Shown here piece after piece: positions 26,681-38,844 of a stretch of DNA of 64,000 bases. Under the pieces are notes generated by a model. It did not search any database. It saw nothing but the letters and a program-made list of their open reading frames with translations, and was not told the origin of the DNA. This DNA comes from Mycobacterium branderi (lineage in GTDB: Bacteria; Actinomycetota; Actinomycetes; Mycobacteriales; Mycobacteriaceae): contig NZ_AP022606.1 of the NCBI RefSeq assembly GCF_010728725.1, positions 3,348,001 through 3,412,000 on the forward strand, in the 5' to 3' direction. The stretch's first letter is position 1. The number at the start of each line of letters is the position of its first letter. Position numbers and translations under genes: made by a program.

Positions 26681-28015
26681 ATGGGCAACCCGGAGCCGGG
26701 CGGGCGCGCACCCGGGCGATCCGGGGTGCTGGCGTGGGCGCTGTGGGACTGCGGCGCCACCGGCGTGAGCGCGATCGTGGTGACCTTCGTGTTCTCGGTG
26801 TATCTGACCAGCACCGTCGGCGAGGGCATGCCCGGCGGCAGCTCACCGGCCAGCTGGCTGGGACGCGCCTTGGCCGTCGCCGGGTTGACGATCGCGCTGC
26901 TGGCGCCCGTCATCGGCGTGTGGGTGGAATCCCCTCGCCGCCGGCGCACCGCGCTGATGCTGCTGACCGTCCTCGCCGTCGTCCTGACCAGCGCAATGAG
27001 CCTCATCCGCGACCAACCCGCCTACCTGTGGCCCGGCCTGGCGCTGCTGGCCGGCACCGCCGCCTGCGGCGATCTCGCCAGCGTCCCGTACAACGCGATG
27101 CTGCGTCAGCTGTCCACCCCGCAGACCTCCGGACGGATCTCCGGGTTCGGCTGGGCCGCCGGCTATGTCGGCAGCGTCGTGCTGCTGCTGATCGTCTACC
27201 TGGGCTTCATCTCCGGCACAGGCGACACCCGCGGGCTCCTCCACCTGCCCAGCGGCGACGGCATGAACGTGCGCGCCGCGATGCTGCTGGCCGCCGCCTG
27301 GCTGGCACTGCTGGCCCTGCCGCTACTGCTGACCGCCCACCGGCTGCCCGCATCGACTGAGACGGCGCCAGCCGCTAAGGGCGTACTGGGCGGCTACCGC
27401 AGACTGTGGGCCGACCTGACCGCCGAATGGCGGCGCGACCATAACCTGGTGTACTTCCTGCTGGCCAGCGCCGTCTTTCGGGACGGCCTGGCCGGGGTGT
27501 TCACCTTCGGTGCGGTCCTCGGCGTCAATGTGTACGGCATCTCGCAGGCCAACGTGCTGATCTTCGGAGTGGCCGCCAGCGTGGTCGCCGCATTCGGCGC
27601 GGTGCTGGGCGGGCTGGTCGACGACCGGCTCGGATCCAAGACCGTCATCGTGGGGTCACTGGCCGCGATCATCACGATGGGGCTCACCTTGATGACGCTG
27701 TCGGGTCCACGCGCGTTCTGGGCGTGCGGGCTTCTGCTGTGCCTGTTCATCGGCCCGGCGCAGGCTTCGGCGCGCACGCTACTGCTGCGAATGTCCAAAC
27801 ACGGCAAGGAAGGTGTTGCCTTCGGGCTCTACACGATGACCGGGCGGGCGGTGTCTTTCCTTGCACCGTGGCTGTTTTCGGTCTTCGTCGACGTGTTCGG
27901 CGCGGTCCGCGCCGGGATGGGCGGGCTGTGCCTGGTCCTCGGCATCGGGCTGGCGGCCATGGTGATGGTGCGCGCACCGCGCCGCGCCGCCGTCGTGCCG
28001 CAAAGCGCCGGTTAA
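26681..28015 (+). CDS. Major facilitator superfamily transporter (Rv2508c-like)
   Basis: 444 residues from ATG 26681, which lies just after the divergent SDR start; the open frame upstream is non-coding overlap. About twelve hydrophobic segments are visible, split by a basic cytoplasmic loop (about 225-255, PASTETAPAAKG). The N-terminal WALWDCGATGVSAIVVTFVFSVYL resembles the UMF1/Atg22-like MFS branch (YDWANSAF-type start), whose members export amino acids or unknown solutes. Substrate unknown. It ends in a 4-bp overlap of stop codons with the convergent proline-rich membrane protein. Confidence 0.85.
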   Translation: MGNPEPGGRAPGRSGVLAWALWDCGATGVSAIVVTFVFSVYLTSTVGEGMPGGSSPASWLGRALAVAGLTIALLAPVIGVWVESPRRRRTALMLLTVLAVVLTSAMSLIRDQPAYLWPGLALLAGTAACGDLASVPYNAMLRQLSTPQTSGRISGFGWAAGYVGSVVLLLIVYLGFISGTGDTRGLLHLPSGDGMNVRAAMLLAAAWLALLALPLLLTAHRLPASTETAPAAKGVLGGYRRLWADLTAEWRRDHNLVYFLLASAVFRDGLAGVFTFGAVLGVNVYGISQANVLIFGVAASVVAAFGAVLGGLVDDRLGSKTVIVGSLAAIITMGLTLMTLSGPRAFWACGLLLCLFIGPAQASARTLLLRMSKHGKEGVAFGLYTMTGRAVSFLAPWLFSVFVDVFGAVRAGMGGLCLVLGIGLAAMVMVRAPRRAAVVPQSAG

Positions 28016-28752
28016 GAGGGCGCGTCGCAGACGGTCAAACCCGAGCCGGTGTGCTCGCGCACCTGGACACCGGCCACCGTGACCGTGCACGTGACCTTGT
28101 TGCCGATGTTGATGATCGTGACGTTGGCCTTGCGATCGCCGGACTTGGGCAGGCTGACTTGTTTGCTCCACGGCAGCGCCACGTTGAACTCGGTCTGCAT
28201 CACGCCGCCGGTATCGACGTAGGTGATGCTGATTGCCCGGCCCTCCCCGCTGACGTTGTAGACGACTGCCTCTTCGCCGGCGGCACTGGTGGTCTCGCTC
28301 GATTCCGACGGCTCCGACGTCGACGTAGTGGCGCTGGGCGCCGATGTAGTTGTCGACGGCGACGCCGCCGACCCGGACGTCGTGGAACCCGGCATTGCGG
28401 GCAACGGCTCGACCGCGGTCTGTTTTCTGGCCGCGCCGTTGGCGATCACCAGCGCGATGACGAGCGCCGCCACCAGCAACGCCGCGGCCGCCACGGCGAC
28501 CCACAACCAGCGCGGCGGCTTCGGCCGCCCGGGCGGAGGCGTGGTCGGCTGATCCGGCAGCCAGTACTGCGGCAACTTCTCGGTCGGGTTGGTTTCGGTC
28601 GGTCCCGGGCGCGGCGGAGAACCCTGGTAGTACGGCGTTTGACCGGCGTAGGCGGGGTCGTTGTACGGCGAATAGGGCTGGCGGAGCCGCTCGGTCGGTT
28701 CGCCGCCGGGCCGAGCCGGACGGGTGTAGTCGGGTCGACGCGGATCGTTCAT
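28012..28752 (-). CDS. Proline-rich single-pass membrane protein with MmpS-like exterior domain (Rv2507-like)
   Basis: 246 residues from ATG 28752. Residues 1-80 are proline- and tyrosine-rich and cytoplasmic (repeated PTE-x-L motifs), followed by one membrane segment (about 82-105). A Ser/Thr-rich linker (about 120-158) leads to a C-terminal domain of about 85 residues with VVYNVSGEGRAISITYVDTGG and paired cysteines (VTCTVTV ... LTVCDAPS). That domain resembles the beta-sandwich of MmpS proteins, which pair with RND lipid transporters; none is nearby. Function unknown. It is upstream of, and co-directional with, nothing obvious; bkaR lies 7 bp before it on the same strand and may be co-transcribed. 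Confidence 0.75.
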   Translation of the reverse strand: MNDPRRPDYTRPARPGGEPTERLRQPYSPYNDPAYAGQTPYYQGSPPRPGPTETNPTEKLPQYWLPDQPTTPPPGRPKPPRWLWVAVAAAALLVAALVIALVIANGAARKQTAVEPLPAMPGSTTSGSAASPSTTTSAPSATTSTSEPSESSETTSAAGEEAVVYNVSGEGRAISITYVDTGGVMQTEFNVALPWSKQVSLPKSGDRKANVTIINIGNKVTCTVTVAGVQVREHTGSGLTVCDAPS

Positions 28753-28759
28753 GCCCACC

Positions 28760-29389
28760 TCACCCTGGCAGGGTACCTGCCCTGGCGGTCAACGCGGCGA
28801 CGGTCATCGCCCGCATCACCGCCCGCGACCGCGCGGCCCTGCTCTCGGCGCGCTTCATGCTGTGCGGGGTCGAGTTCAGCAGCCCGAACACGGCATGCGC
28901 CATCAGCCGCGCGTCGGCTTCGGCAAGGCCGGGTTCCAGCTCGCGCAGCACACCGACCCACACCTCGACATACTGCCGCTGTGCCCGTCGCACCTGACGC
29001 TCGGCGGTCGCGGGCAGATGCGCGAGATCGCGGTCCTGGATGCGGATCAAATCCGGTTCACCCAAGGCGAATTCGAGGTGGAAGTCGATCAGGCCGTCGA
29101 GAGCCTCGGCCGGGTCAGCACTGCGGGACTTCACGTCTCGGGCGCCTGCGAGTAGCCGGGTGCTGATGCCGACGAGCAACTCGACCAGCAGCGACTCTTT
29201 GTTGGGGAAGTGCCGATAGATAGCCGGACCGCTGACGCCGGCCGCCGCGCCGATGTCCTCCAGCCGCACCGCCAGGAACCCGCGCTCGGCGAACAGTCGC
29301 TCCGCTGCCGCCAGCAGTTGCGCCCGCCGGTCGGACTTGAGCTGGCTACGGCGGTTGACTGCCTGGCCGGCTGGGGCAGACGGTGCCAT
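28760..29389 (-). CDS. bkaR: TetR-family repressor of branched-chain keto-acid genes, BkaR-like
   Basis: 209 residues. N-terminal helix-turn-helix (about 20-65): RRAQLLAAAERLFAERGFLAVRLEDIGAAAGVSGPAIYRHFPNKESLL, split here by eye; classical TetR with YRHFPNK. The C-terminal domain carries the ligand pocket. The start is fixed by a strong AGGAGG eight bases before ATG 29389. In mycobacteria the equivalent gene (Rv2506, BkaR) is described as repressing the adjacent branched-chain keto-acid operon. The shared 82-bp divergent region with accD1 contains two concentric dyads, one of which (ACTAAC/GTTAGT) is a good TetR half-site pair. Repression of both its own gene and the accD1 operon is expected. 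Confidence 0.9.
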   Translation of the reverse strand: MAPSAPAGQAVNRRSQLKSDRRAQLLAAAERLFAERGFLAVRLEDIGAAAGVSGPAIYRHFPNKESLLVELLVGISTRLLAGARDVKSRSADPAEALDGLIDFHLEFALGEPDLIRIQDRDLAHLPATAERQVRRAQRQYVEVWVGVLRELEPGLAEADARLMAHAVFGLLNSTPHSMKRAESRAARSRAVMRAMTVAALTARAGTLPG

Positions 29390-29407
29390 GAACGGCCTCC
29401 TAGACAG

Positions 29408-29456
29408 TTCGGTTAATCTCCACTAACATAGCACGAGTTAGTCATCATTAACCGAA
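29408..29456. promoter_or_regulatory. Concentric dyads between bkaR and accD1 (operator region)
   Basis: An outer perfect 10-bp inverted repeat TTCGGTTAAT (29408-29417)/ATTAACCGAA (29447-29456) and an inner perfect 6-bp repeat ACTAAC (29422-29427)/GTTAGT (29437-29442) share the same centre at 29432. TAACAT at 29424-29429 could be the accD1 -10 box, and TATGTT on the minus strand (29430-29425) that of bkaR. Binding would therefore block both promoters. Confidence 0.75.
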
Positions 29457-29468
29457 ATCGGCGGGTAG

Positions 29469-33007
<3,539 letters not shown>

Positions 33008-33009
33008 GC

Positions 33010-33066
33010 ATGCCACACGCTGGCGACGATGCAGAGCGAAGCGATGAGGAGGAGCGGCGTCAATGA
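33010..33066 (+). CDS. Mini-ORF encoded by a MIRU-type repeat
   Basis: An 18-codon frame starts two bases after the accA1 stop and ends in a TGA overlapping the fadE19 ATG (ATGA at 33063-33066). It encodes [18 protein letters not shown], almost wholly from the repeat, and includes an internal GAGGAGGAG that can act as the fadE19 ribosome site. A known trait of MIRU elements is coding potential that bridges neighbouring genes. Its product probably matters less than coupling translation across the junction. Confidence 0.5.
   Translation: MPHAGDDAERSDEEERRQ
33022..33059 (+). repeat. MIRU-type interspersed repeat, accA1-fadE19 junction
   Basis: About 38 bp containing GCGACGATGCAGAGCGAAGC then GATGAGGAGGAGCGGCG. 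Nearly the same sequence occurs at 44460-44498 and 57792-57830, always in the same orientation relative to the genes and always at a coupled junction. A diverged copy lies at 9626-9668. The sequence agrees with mycobacterial interspersed repetitive units as I recall them. Confidence 0.8.
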
Positions 33067-34223
33067 CACAGTTCATTGCGACCGGGATGCTTCCCGACGA
33101 GTATCAGCAGTTGGCCAAGACGGTCCGCGACTTCGCGCAGAGCGTCGTCGCGCCGGTCGCGGCGCGCCACGACGCCGAGCATTCCTTCCCCTACGAAGTG
33201 GTGGCCGGGATGGCCGAGATGGGGTTGTTCGGGCTGCCGTTCCCGGAGGAGTGGGGCGGCATGGGCGGTGACTACTTCGCGCTGTGCCTGGCGCTCGAGG
33301 AACTGGGCAAGGTGGACCAAAGTGTGGCCATCACTTTGGAGGCCGGGGTGTCGCTGGGCGCCATGCCGGTGTACCGCTTCGGCACCGAGGCGCAGAAGCG
33401 AGAGTGGTTGCCGCAGTTGGCCAGTGGCCGCGCGCTCGGCGCGTTCGGGCTGACCGAGCCCGGCGGCGGTAGCGACGCCGGCGCCACCAAGACCACCGCA
33501 CGCCTCGACAACGGCGAGTGGGTGATCAACGGATCCAAACAGTTCATCACCAACTCCGGCACCGACATCACCAAGCTGGTCACCGTCACCGCCGTCACCG
33601 GCGAACAGGGCGGCCGCAAGGAGATCTCGTCGATCCTGATACCGGTGCCCACACCGGGTTTCACCGTCGAACCGGCCTACGACAAAGTGGGCTGGAAGGC
33701 GTCCGACACCCATCCGCTGACGTTTCAAGACGTGCGGGTGCCGCAGGAGAACCTGCTCGGCGAACGCGGCCGCGGCTACGCCAACTTCCTTCGCATTCTC
33801 GACGAGGGCCGGATCGCGATCGCCGCGCTGTCCACCGGCGCCGCACAGGGCTGCGTCGACGAGAGCGTCAAGTACGCCCGTGAGCGTGAGGCTTTCGGTC
33901 GGCCGATCGGCCGGTATCAGGCCATCGAGTTCACCATTGCCCGGATGGAGGCCCGCGCGCACACCGCTCGCACCGCCTACTACGACGCCGCGGCACTGAT
34001 GCTGGCCGGTAAGCCGTTCAAAAAGCAGGCGGCGATCGCCAAGCTGGTCGCCAGCGAGGCGGCGATGGACAACGCCCGCGACGCCACCCAGATCCACGGC
34101 GGCTACGGGTTTATCAACGAGTTCCCGGTCGCCCGGCACTACCGCGACAGCAAGATCCTGGAAATCGGTGAAGGGACCAGCGAAGTGCAGTTGATGTTGA
34201 TCGCCAGGGAGGTGGGGCTGTGA
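33063..34223 (+). CDS. fadE19: Acyl-CoA dehydrogenase (FadE19-like, probable isovaleryl/short branched-chain)
   Basis: 386 residues. FAD-dependent alpha,beta-dehydrogenation of acyl-CoA. Motifs: FGLTEPGGGSDAGATKT (flavin-binding), WVINGSKQFITNSG, DEGRIAIAALSTGAAQG, and RDATQIHGGYGFINEFPVARHYRDSKI (here read in parts) near the C-terminus with IGEGTSEVQ. Placement between methylcrotonoyl-CoA carboxylase and a MaoC hydratase suggests it oxidises isovaleryl-CoA or another branched acyl-CoA, directly after the branched-chain keto-acid dehydrogenase. The catalytic base cannot be assigned with certainty by eye. ATG 33063 is coupled to the mini-ORF in the preceding repeat. Confidence 0.92.
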   Translation: MTQFIATGMLPDEYQQLAKTVRDFAQSVVAPVAARHDAEHSFPYEVVAGMAEMGLFGLPFPEEWGGMGGDYFALCLALEELGKVDQSVAITLEAGVSLGAMPVYRFGTEAQKREWLPQLASGRALGAFGLTEPGGGSDAGATKTTARLDNGEWVINGSKQFITNSGTDITKLVTVTAVTGEQGGRKEISSILIPVPTPGFTVEPAYDKVGWKASDTHPLTFQDVRVPQENLLGERGRGYANFLRILDEGRIAIAALSTGAAQGCVDESVKYAREREAFGRPIGRYQAIEFTIARMEARAHTARTAYYDAAALMLAGKPFKKQAAIAKLVASEAAMDNARDATQIHGGYGFINEFPVARHYRDSKILEIGEGTSEVQLMLIAREVGL

Positions 34224-34714
34224 CGAGTCCCGAGCAGCGCGCCGTCGTCCAGCGCGGGCTGTGGTTCGAGGAATTCGAGATCGGGGTGCGCTATCTGCAC
34301 CGGCCCGGCCGCACGATCACCGAGGCCGACAACGTGTTGTTCACGACGTTGACGATGAACACTCAAGCGCTGCACCTGGATGCCGCGTTCTCCGACGCGC
34401 TGCCGCCGTTTCACCAGCGGCTGGTCAACTCGATGTTCACCCTCTCGACATTAGTGGGATTGTCGGTCGCGCAGCTGACCCAGGGCACCATCGTCGCCAA
34501 CCTCGGATTCTCCGAAATCGCCTTCCCCAAGCCCCTTTTCCACGGCGACACGCTGTACGCCGAAACCGAGATCACCGACAAACGTGAATCCAAGAGCCGC
34601 CCCGGGGAGGGCATCCTCACGTTCGCCCACACCGGACGCAACCAGCACGGCGACGTCGTCGCCACCGCGACCCGCAAAACCCTGGTGCGCATGAGGCCGG
34701 CCGATGACGCTTGA
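34220..34714 (+). CDS. MaoC-like enoyl-CoA hydratase (Rv2499c-like)
   Basis: 164 residues from GTG 34220, overlapping the fadE19 stop (GTGA). A single hot-dog domain with the MaoC pattern: RTITEADNVLFTTLTMNTQALHLD holds the catalytic Asp/His region, read here in parts as ITEADN and LHLDAAF. Such single-domain hydratases add water to trans-2-enoyl-CoA. In this operon it may hydrate methylglutaconyl-CoA or tiglyl-CoA; the exact step is inferred. It overlaps citE by 11 bp, keeping the whole operon tightly coupled. Confidence 0.88.
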   Translation: MTSPEQRAVVQRGLWFEEFEIGVRYLHRPGRTITEADNVLFTTLTMNTQALHLDAAFSDALPPFHQRLVNSMFTLSTLVGLSVAQLTQGTIVANLGFSEIAFPKPLFHGDTLYAETEITDKRESKSRPGEGILTFAHTGRNQHGDVVATATRKTLVRMRPADDA

Positions 34715-35522
34715 CAATCCGGGCCCGGCGTGGCTGTTCTGCCCGGCGGATCGCCCGGAGCGCTTCGAAAAGGCAGCGGCCGCAGCCGATGTCGTGATCC
34801 TCGACCTCGAGGACGGATGCGCTGCCGCGGATCGGCCGGCGGCGCGCAAGGCCCTCGTCGACGTTCCGCTCGACCCGGCCCGTACCGTCGTGCGGGTCAA
34901 TCCGTCCGGCACCGACGATCAGGCACACGACCTGGAAGCCCTGTCCAACACGCGTTACGACACCGTGATGCTGCCCAAATGCGAAGCGCCCGAACAGGTC
35001 ACCGCGTTGGCGCCGCGGGACGTCATCGTTCTCGTCGAGTCACCGTTGGGCGCGCTGACCGTCACCGACAACGTCCGCGCCGACAACGCCATCGCGGTGA
35101 TGTGGGGCGCAGAGGATCTGTTCGCCGTGCTCGGTGGTACGGCCAACCGCTACCCGGACGGCACCTACCGGGAGGTGGCCCGGCATGTGCGCTCGCAGTC
35201 GCTGCTGGCGGCCAAAGCCTACGGCCGCCTGGCGCTGGACTCGGTCTACCTCGACATCAAGGATCTCGACGGGCTGCGCGCCGAGGTCGACGACGCGGTC
35301 GCGGTCGGCTTCGACGCGAAGGTTGCTATCCATCCCAGCCAGGTGCCGGTGATCCGGGCCGGTTATGCCCCAACACCCGAGCAGGTGCAGTGGGCGCGAC
35401 ACGTGCTCGCCGCGGCCGCCGATGAACGCGGTGTCTTCGCATTTGAAGGCATAATGGTAGATGCGCCAGTGTTGCGGCGAGCCGAGCGAATCGTGCAACT
35501 GGCGACTGACTCAGGCTCGTAG
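34704..35522 (+). CDS. citE: CitE-like beta-hydroxyacyl-CoA lyase (Rv2498c-like)
   Basis: 272 residues of the HpcH/HpaI (CitE) aldolase family. Visible are the metal-binding DLEDGCAAADR, RVNPSGT, LPKCEAPEQV, the acidic VESPLGAL and MWGAEDLF with the second metal ligand, and KVAIHPSQVP near the C-terminus. The M. tuberculosis relative is reported as a bifunctional lyase acting in itaconate dissimilation and leucine catabolism, which fits its place after methylcrotonoyl-CoA carboxylase and the hydratase: cleavage of HMG-CoA-type or citramalyl-CoA intermediates to acetyl-CoA. It is too short to be citrate lyase beta with a full complex, and no citrate lyase alpha or gamma genes are near. Confidence 0.92.
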   Translation: MTLDNPGPAWLFCPADRPERFEKAAAAADVVILDLEDGCAAADRPAARKALVDVPLDPARTVVRVNPSGTDDQAHDLEALSNTRYDTVMLPKCEAPEQVTALAPRDVIVLVESPLGALTVTDNVRADNAIAVMWGAEDLFAVLGGTANRYPDGTYREVARHVRSQSLLAAKAYGRLALDSVYLDIKDLDGLRAEVDDAVAVGFDAKVAIHPSQVPVIRAGYAPTPEQVQWARHVLAAAADERGVFAFEGIMVDAPVLRRAERIVQLATDSGS

Positions 35523-35588
35523 CAGTCCCGGTTGTCCGGGTTTGCTCTGGCCCGCCGCGCACCCGCGTGACCGCGGGAAGGAGGCGGT

Positions 35589-36683
35589 GTGACCGAGCTT
35601 GCGCAGACGCCGACGACGGTCGACCTCGAGCCGGTGCAACTGGTCGCACCGGACGGGACGCCGACCGCCGAAGACCGTTACAGCCGGGAGCTTCCGGACG
35701 AAGCACTGTGCTGGCTCTACGAGATGATGGTCGTCACCCGCGATGTGGACACCGAACTGGTCAACCTGCAGCGCCAGGGCGAATTGGCGCTGTTCGCGCC
35801 GTGCCGCGGCCAGGAGGCGGCGCAGGTCGGCGCGGCGGCCTGTCTGCGCAAGGCCGACTGGCTGTTTCCGCAATATCGCGAATTGGGCGTGTTTTTGGTG
35901 CGGGGTATTGCGCCCAGCCACGTCGGCGCCATGTGGCGCGGAACCTGGCACGGCGGCTTGGAATTCACCAAGAAATGTTGCGCTCCGATCTCGATTCCGG
36001 TCGGCACGCACGCCTTACACGCCGTCGGGGCGGCGATGGCCGCGCAGCGCCTCGGCGAGGATTCCATAACGGTCGCCTTCCTGGGCGACGGCGCCACCAG
36101 CGAAGGCGACGTGCACGAGGCGCTGAACGTGGCGGCCGTTTTCGGAGCACCGTGCGTGTTCTACGTGCAGAACAACCAGTGGGCGATCTCGGTGCCGCTG
36201 TGCCGGCAGACCGCAGCGCCGTCGATCGCGCACAAGGCGATCGGCTACGGGATGCCCGGTATCCGGGTGGACGGCAACGACGTGCTCGCCTGCTACGCGG
36301 TGATGGCCGAGGCGGCGGCGCGGGCCAGGGCCGGCGGCGGGCCGACGCTGATCGAGGCCGTCACCTACCGACTTGGCCCGCACACCACCTCCGACGACCC
36401 GACCCGCTACCGCAGCCGCGACGAACTCGAGCACTGGCTGGCGCTCGACCCGATTCCGCGCTACCGGGCCTATCTTGAGGGCCGGGGGCTGTGGTCGGAG
36501 CGGCTGGCGGGCCGTGTTGCCGCCCGGTCCCAGCGGCTGTGTACCGAGTTGCGCGACATGCTGTTCGGTGCGCCTGACGTCGACATCGACGAGGTGTTCA
36601 CCACTGTCTACGCGGAGATGACGCCCGCATTGGAGGCGCAGCGCCGAGATCTGCGGGTGGAACTGGGGGAGGAGCCGCGATGA
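35589..36683 (+). CDS. bkdA: Branched-chain keto-acid dehydrogenase E1 alpha
   Basis: 364 residues from GTG 35589, preceded by GGAAGGAGG. The thiamine diphosphate motif is GDGATSEGDVHEALNVA continuing to QNNQWAIS, as in E1 alpha subunits. HALHAVGAAMAAQRL and YRLGPHTTSDDPTRYR are further conserved stretches. It decarboxylates branched 2-keto acids derived from leucine, isoleucine and valine and passes the acyl group to the lipoyl E2. M. tuberculosis calls it pdhA or bkdA. It overlaps bkdB by 4 bp. The 66-bp gap after citE holds no clear promoter, so it probably stays in the bka operon. Confidence 0.95.
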   Translation: MTELAQTPTTVDLEPVQLVAPDGTPTAEDRYSRELPDEALCWLYEMMVVTRDVDTELVNLQRQGELALFAPCRGQEAAQVGAAACLRKADWLFPQYRELGVFLVRGIAPSHVGAMWRGTWHGGLEFTKKCCAPISIPVGTHALHAVGAAMAAQRLGEDSITVAFLGDGATSEGDVHEALNVAAVFGAPCVFYVQNNQWAISVPLCRQTAAPSIAHKAIGYGMPGIRVDGNDVLACYAVMAEAAARARAGGGPTLIEAVTYRLGPHTTSDDPTRYRSRDELEHWLALDPIPRYRAYLEGRGLWSERLAGRVAARSQRLCTELRDMLFGAPDVDIDEVFTTVYAEMTPALEAQRRDLRVELGEEPR

Positions 36684-37711
36684 CGCAGATCGTCGAACCC
36701 CCCACTCGCGCCGCGACATTGCCAGGTGCCGAGAAGACGCTGACCATGGTGGCCGCGCTCAACCGCGCGCTGCACGACGCGATGGCCGCCGACGACCGGG
36801 TGCTGGTGTTCGGCGAGGACGTCGCCGCCCAGGGCGGGGTGTTCCGGGTCACCGAGGGGTTGGCCGAGACGTTCGGTTCCGATCGCTGCTTTGACACACC
36901 GCTGGCGGAGTCCGCGGTGATCGGCATTGCGGTGGGCCTCGCGTTGCGCGGCTTTGTGCCCGTGCCGGAAATCCAGTTCGACGGGTTCGCCTATCCGGCG
37001 TTCGACCAAATAGTCAGCCATCTGGCCAAGTACCGTACCCGCACCCGCGGCGAAATCGGCATGCCGGTCACCGTGCGGATCCCGTCCTTCGGCGGTATCG
37101 GTGCGGTCGAACACCATTCGGAATCCACCGAGTCGTACTGGGCGCACACCGCCGGTCTGAAGGTCGTGGTCCCATCGTCGCCGTCGGACGCGTATTGGCT
37201 TTTGCGCCATGCCATCAACTGCCCGGATCCCGTGATGTTCTTGGAGCCCAAGCGGCGCTACTGGGGCCGCGAAATCGTCGACACCCAGCGGCCCGGGCCA
37301 CCGATCGGGCAGGCGGTGGTGCGCCGGGACGGCGCCGACGTCACCGTGCTGACCTACGGCGGCCTGGTGACCACCGCGTTGGCTACCGCGGAAACCGCTG
37401 CTGCCCAACGGGGTTGGAGTCTGGAAGTGGTCGACCTGCGGTCGCTGGTGCCGCTGGACTTCGACACCGTGGCCGCGTCGATCCGCCGCACCGGACGCTG
37501 CGTCGTGCTGCACGAAGGGCCGCGAAGCCTCGGCTACGGCGCCGGGCTGGCCGCCCGCATCCAAGAGGAGATGTTTTACGAATTGGAGGCCCCGGTGTTG
37601 CGCGCGTGCGGGTTTGACACCCCCTACCCGCCGGCGCGGCTCGAAAAGCTGTGGCTGCCCGGGCCCGACCGGCTGATGGACTGCGTCGAGCGCGCCCTGG
37701 AGCTGCCGTGA
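36680..37711 (+). CDS. bkdB: Branched-chain keto-acid dehydrogenase E1 beta
   Basis: 343 residues, ATG 36680 overlapping the bkdA stop (ATGA). Conserved E1 beta features: [18 protein letters not shown] near the start, [34 protein letters not shown] with the active-site histidine pair, and [12 protein letters not shown]. The C-terminal transketolase-like domain (about 200-343) includes [15 protein letters not shown] and VVLHEGPRS. It forms the alpha2beta2 E1 heterotetramer with BkdA. It overlaps bkdC by 4 bp. Confidence 0.95.
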   Translation: MTQIVEPPTRAATLPGAEKTLTMVAALNRALHDAMAADDRVLVFGEDVAAQGGVFRVTEGLAETFGSDRCFDTPLAESAVIGIAVGLALRGFVPVPEIQFDGFAYPAFDQIVSHLAKYRTRTRGEIGMPVTVRIPSFGGIGAVEHHSESTESYWAHTAGLKVVVPSSPSDAYWLLRHAINCPDPVMFLEPKRRYWGREIVDTQRPGPPIGQAVVRRDGADVTVLTYGGLVTTALATAETAAAQRGWSLEVVDLRSLVPLDFDTVAASIRRTGRCVVLHEGPRSLGYGAGLAARIQEEMFYELEAPVLRACGFDTPYPPARLEKLWLPGPDRLMDCVERALELP

Positions 37712-38844
37712 GCGTCAAGCCGTTCGTCGTACCCGATCTTGGCGAAGGGCTCGAGGAAGTGACGCTGTCGAACTGGAACGTCGCCGTCGGTGACGACGTC
37801 GAAATCAACCAGCCGCTGTGCTCAGTGGAGACTGCCAAGGCAGAAGTCGAAATCCCGAGCCCGTATGCGGGGCGGATCGTCGAAATACATGGCGCCGAAG
37901 GCGATGTCCTGCCGGTCGGCGCGCTGCTGGTGCGTATCGACACCGCGTCTGGCGCCCCGTCAAACGGCGAATCGCCCACGCGCACACCGGTCCTCGTGGG
38001 ATACGGCGCCGACGACACACTCGACGCCAGCCGCCGCCCGAAAGCCAAGCCGTCGGTACGCAAACTGGCCGCCGAATTGGGTGTCGACCTGACCGACGTG
38101 CCACCCGGTCCGGACGGCCTGATCAGTCGCGAAGCGGTGCTGGCGGCTGCCGAGCACGCGGACGTCTCCTACGACGTGCTGCCGGTGCGGGGCGTGCAGG
38201 CGGAGATGGCTCGACGAATGACGTTGGCCCACAGCCAGATTCCCGACGCCCATGCCAGCGTGCAGGTGGACTGCACCAATCTGTTGCGGCTGCACGATCG
38301 GCTGCAGGTGACGCCATTCGCGCTCACCCTGCGGTTCGTGGCCCTCGCGCTTCAACACCACACGATCCTCAACTCCACCTGGGTCGACGGCCCCGACGGG
38401 CCGCAGGTGCACACCCACCGTGCCGTGCATCTGGGTTTCGCGGTCGCCGCACCCCGGGGTCTGCTGGTGCCCGTCGTCGCCGACGCGCACCAGATGACCA
38501 CCAGGCAGCTCGCCGACGCGGTGGCCCGGCTGACCGAACAGGCGCGCGCCGGCACGCTGAAGCCCGCACAGCTGACAGGCTCCACGTTCACCGTCTCTAA
38601 CTTCGGTGCGCTCGGACTCGACGAGGGCGTGCCGGTGATCAACTATCCGGAGGCGGCCATCCTGGGGATGGGCTCGCTCAAGCCGCGGCCGATGGCCCTC
38701 GACGACCAAGTCGTCGTGCGTCCCCAGATGACCTTGACCTGCGCATTCGACCACCGTGTTGCCGACGGCGCGCAGGTCGCCGCGTTCCTGGGCGAGCTGC
38801 GGGGCCTCCTCGAGTCACCGGAGACGGCGCTGCTGGACCTCTAA
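37708..38844 (+). CDS. bkdC: Branched-chain keto-acid dehydrogenase E2 (dihydrolipoyl acyltransferase)
   Basis: 378 residues from GTG 37708 (GTGA with bkdB). One N-terminal lipoyl domain with ETAKAEVEI (lipoyl Lys about residue 45), a Pro/Ser linker, an E3/E1-binding domain (about 115-150, [20 protein letters not shown]), and the catalytic domain ending in [10 protein letters not shown], the HxxxDG acyltransferase motif. It transfers branched acyl groups from lipoamide to CoA. No E3 gene is present; mycobacteria use a shared Lpd encoded elsewhere. The 3' end overlaps the convergent echA gene by 30 bp. Confidence 0.94.
   Translation: MSVKPFVVPDLGEGLEEVTLSNWNVAVGDDVEINQPLCSVETAKAEVEIPSPYAGRIVEIHGAEGDVLPVGALLVRIDTASGAPSNGESPTRTPVLVGYGADDTLDASRRPKAKPSVRKLAAELGVDLTDVPPGPDGLISREAVLAAAEHADVSYDVLPVRGVQAEMARRMTLAHSQIPDAHASVQVDCTNLLRLHDRLQVTPFALTLRFVALALQHHTILNSTWVDGPDGPQVHTHRAVHLGFAVAAPRGLLVPVVADAHQMTTRQLADAVARLTEQARAGTLKPAQLTGSTFTVSNFGALGLDEGVPVINYPEAAILGMGSLKPRPMALDDQVVVRPQMTLTCAFDHRVADGAQVAAFLGELRGLLESPETALLDL

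Noticed and set aside
35523..35588. Separate promoter for bkdABC in the citE-bkdA gap
   Set aside because: The 66-bp gap has a good ribosome site but no convincing -10 box or operator; co-transcription with the upstream genes is simpler.
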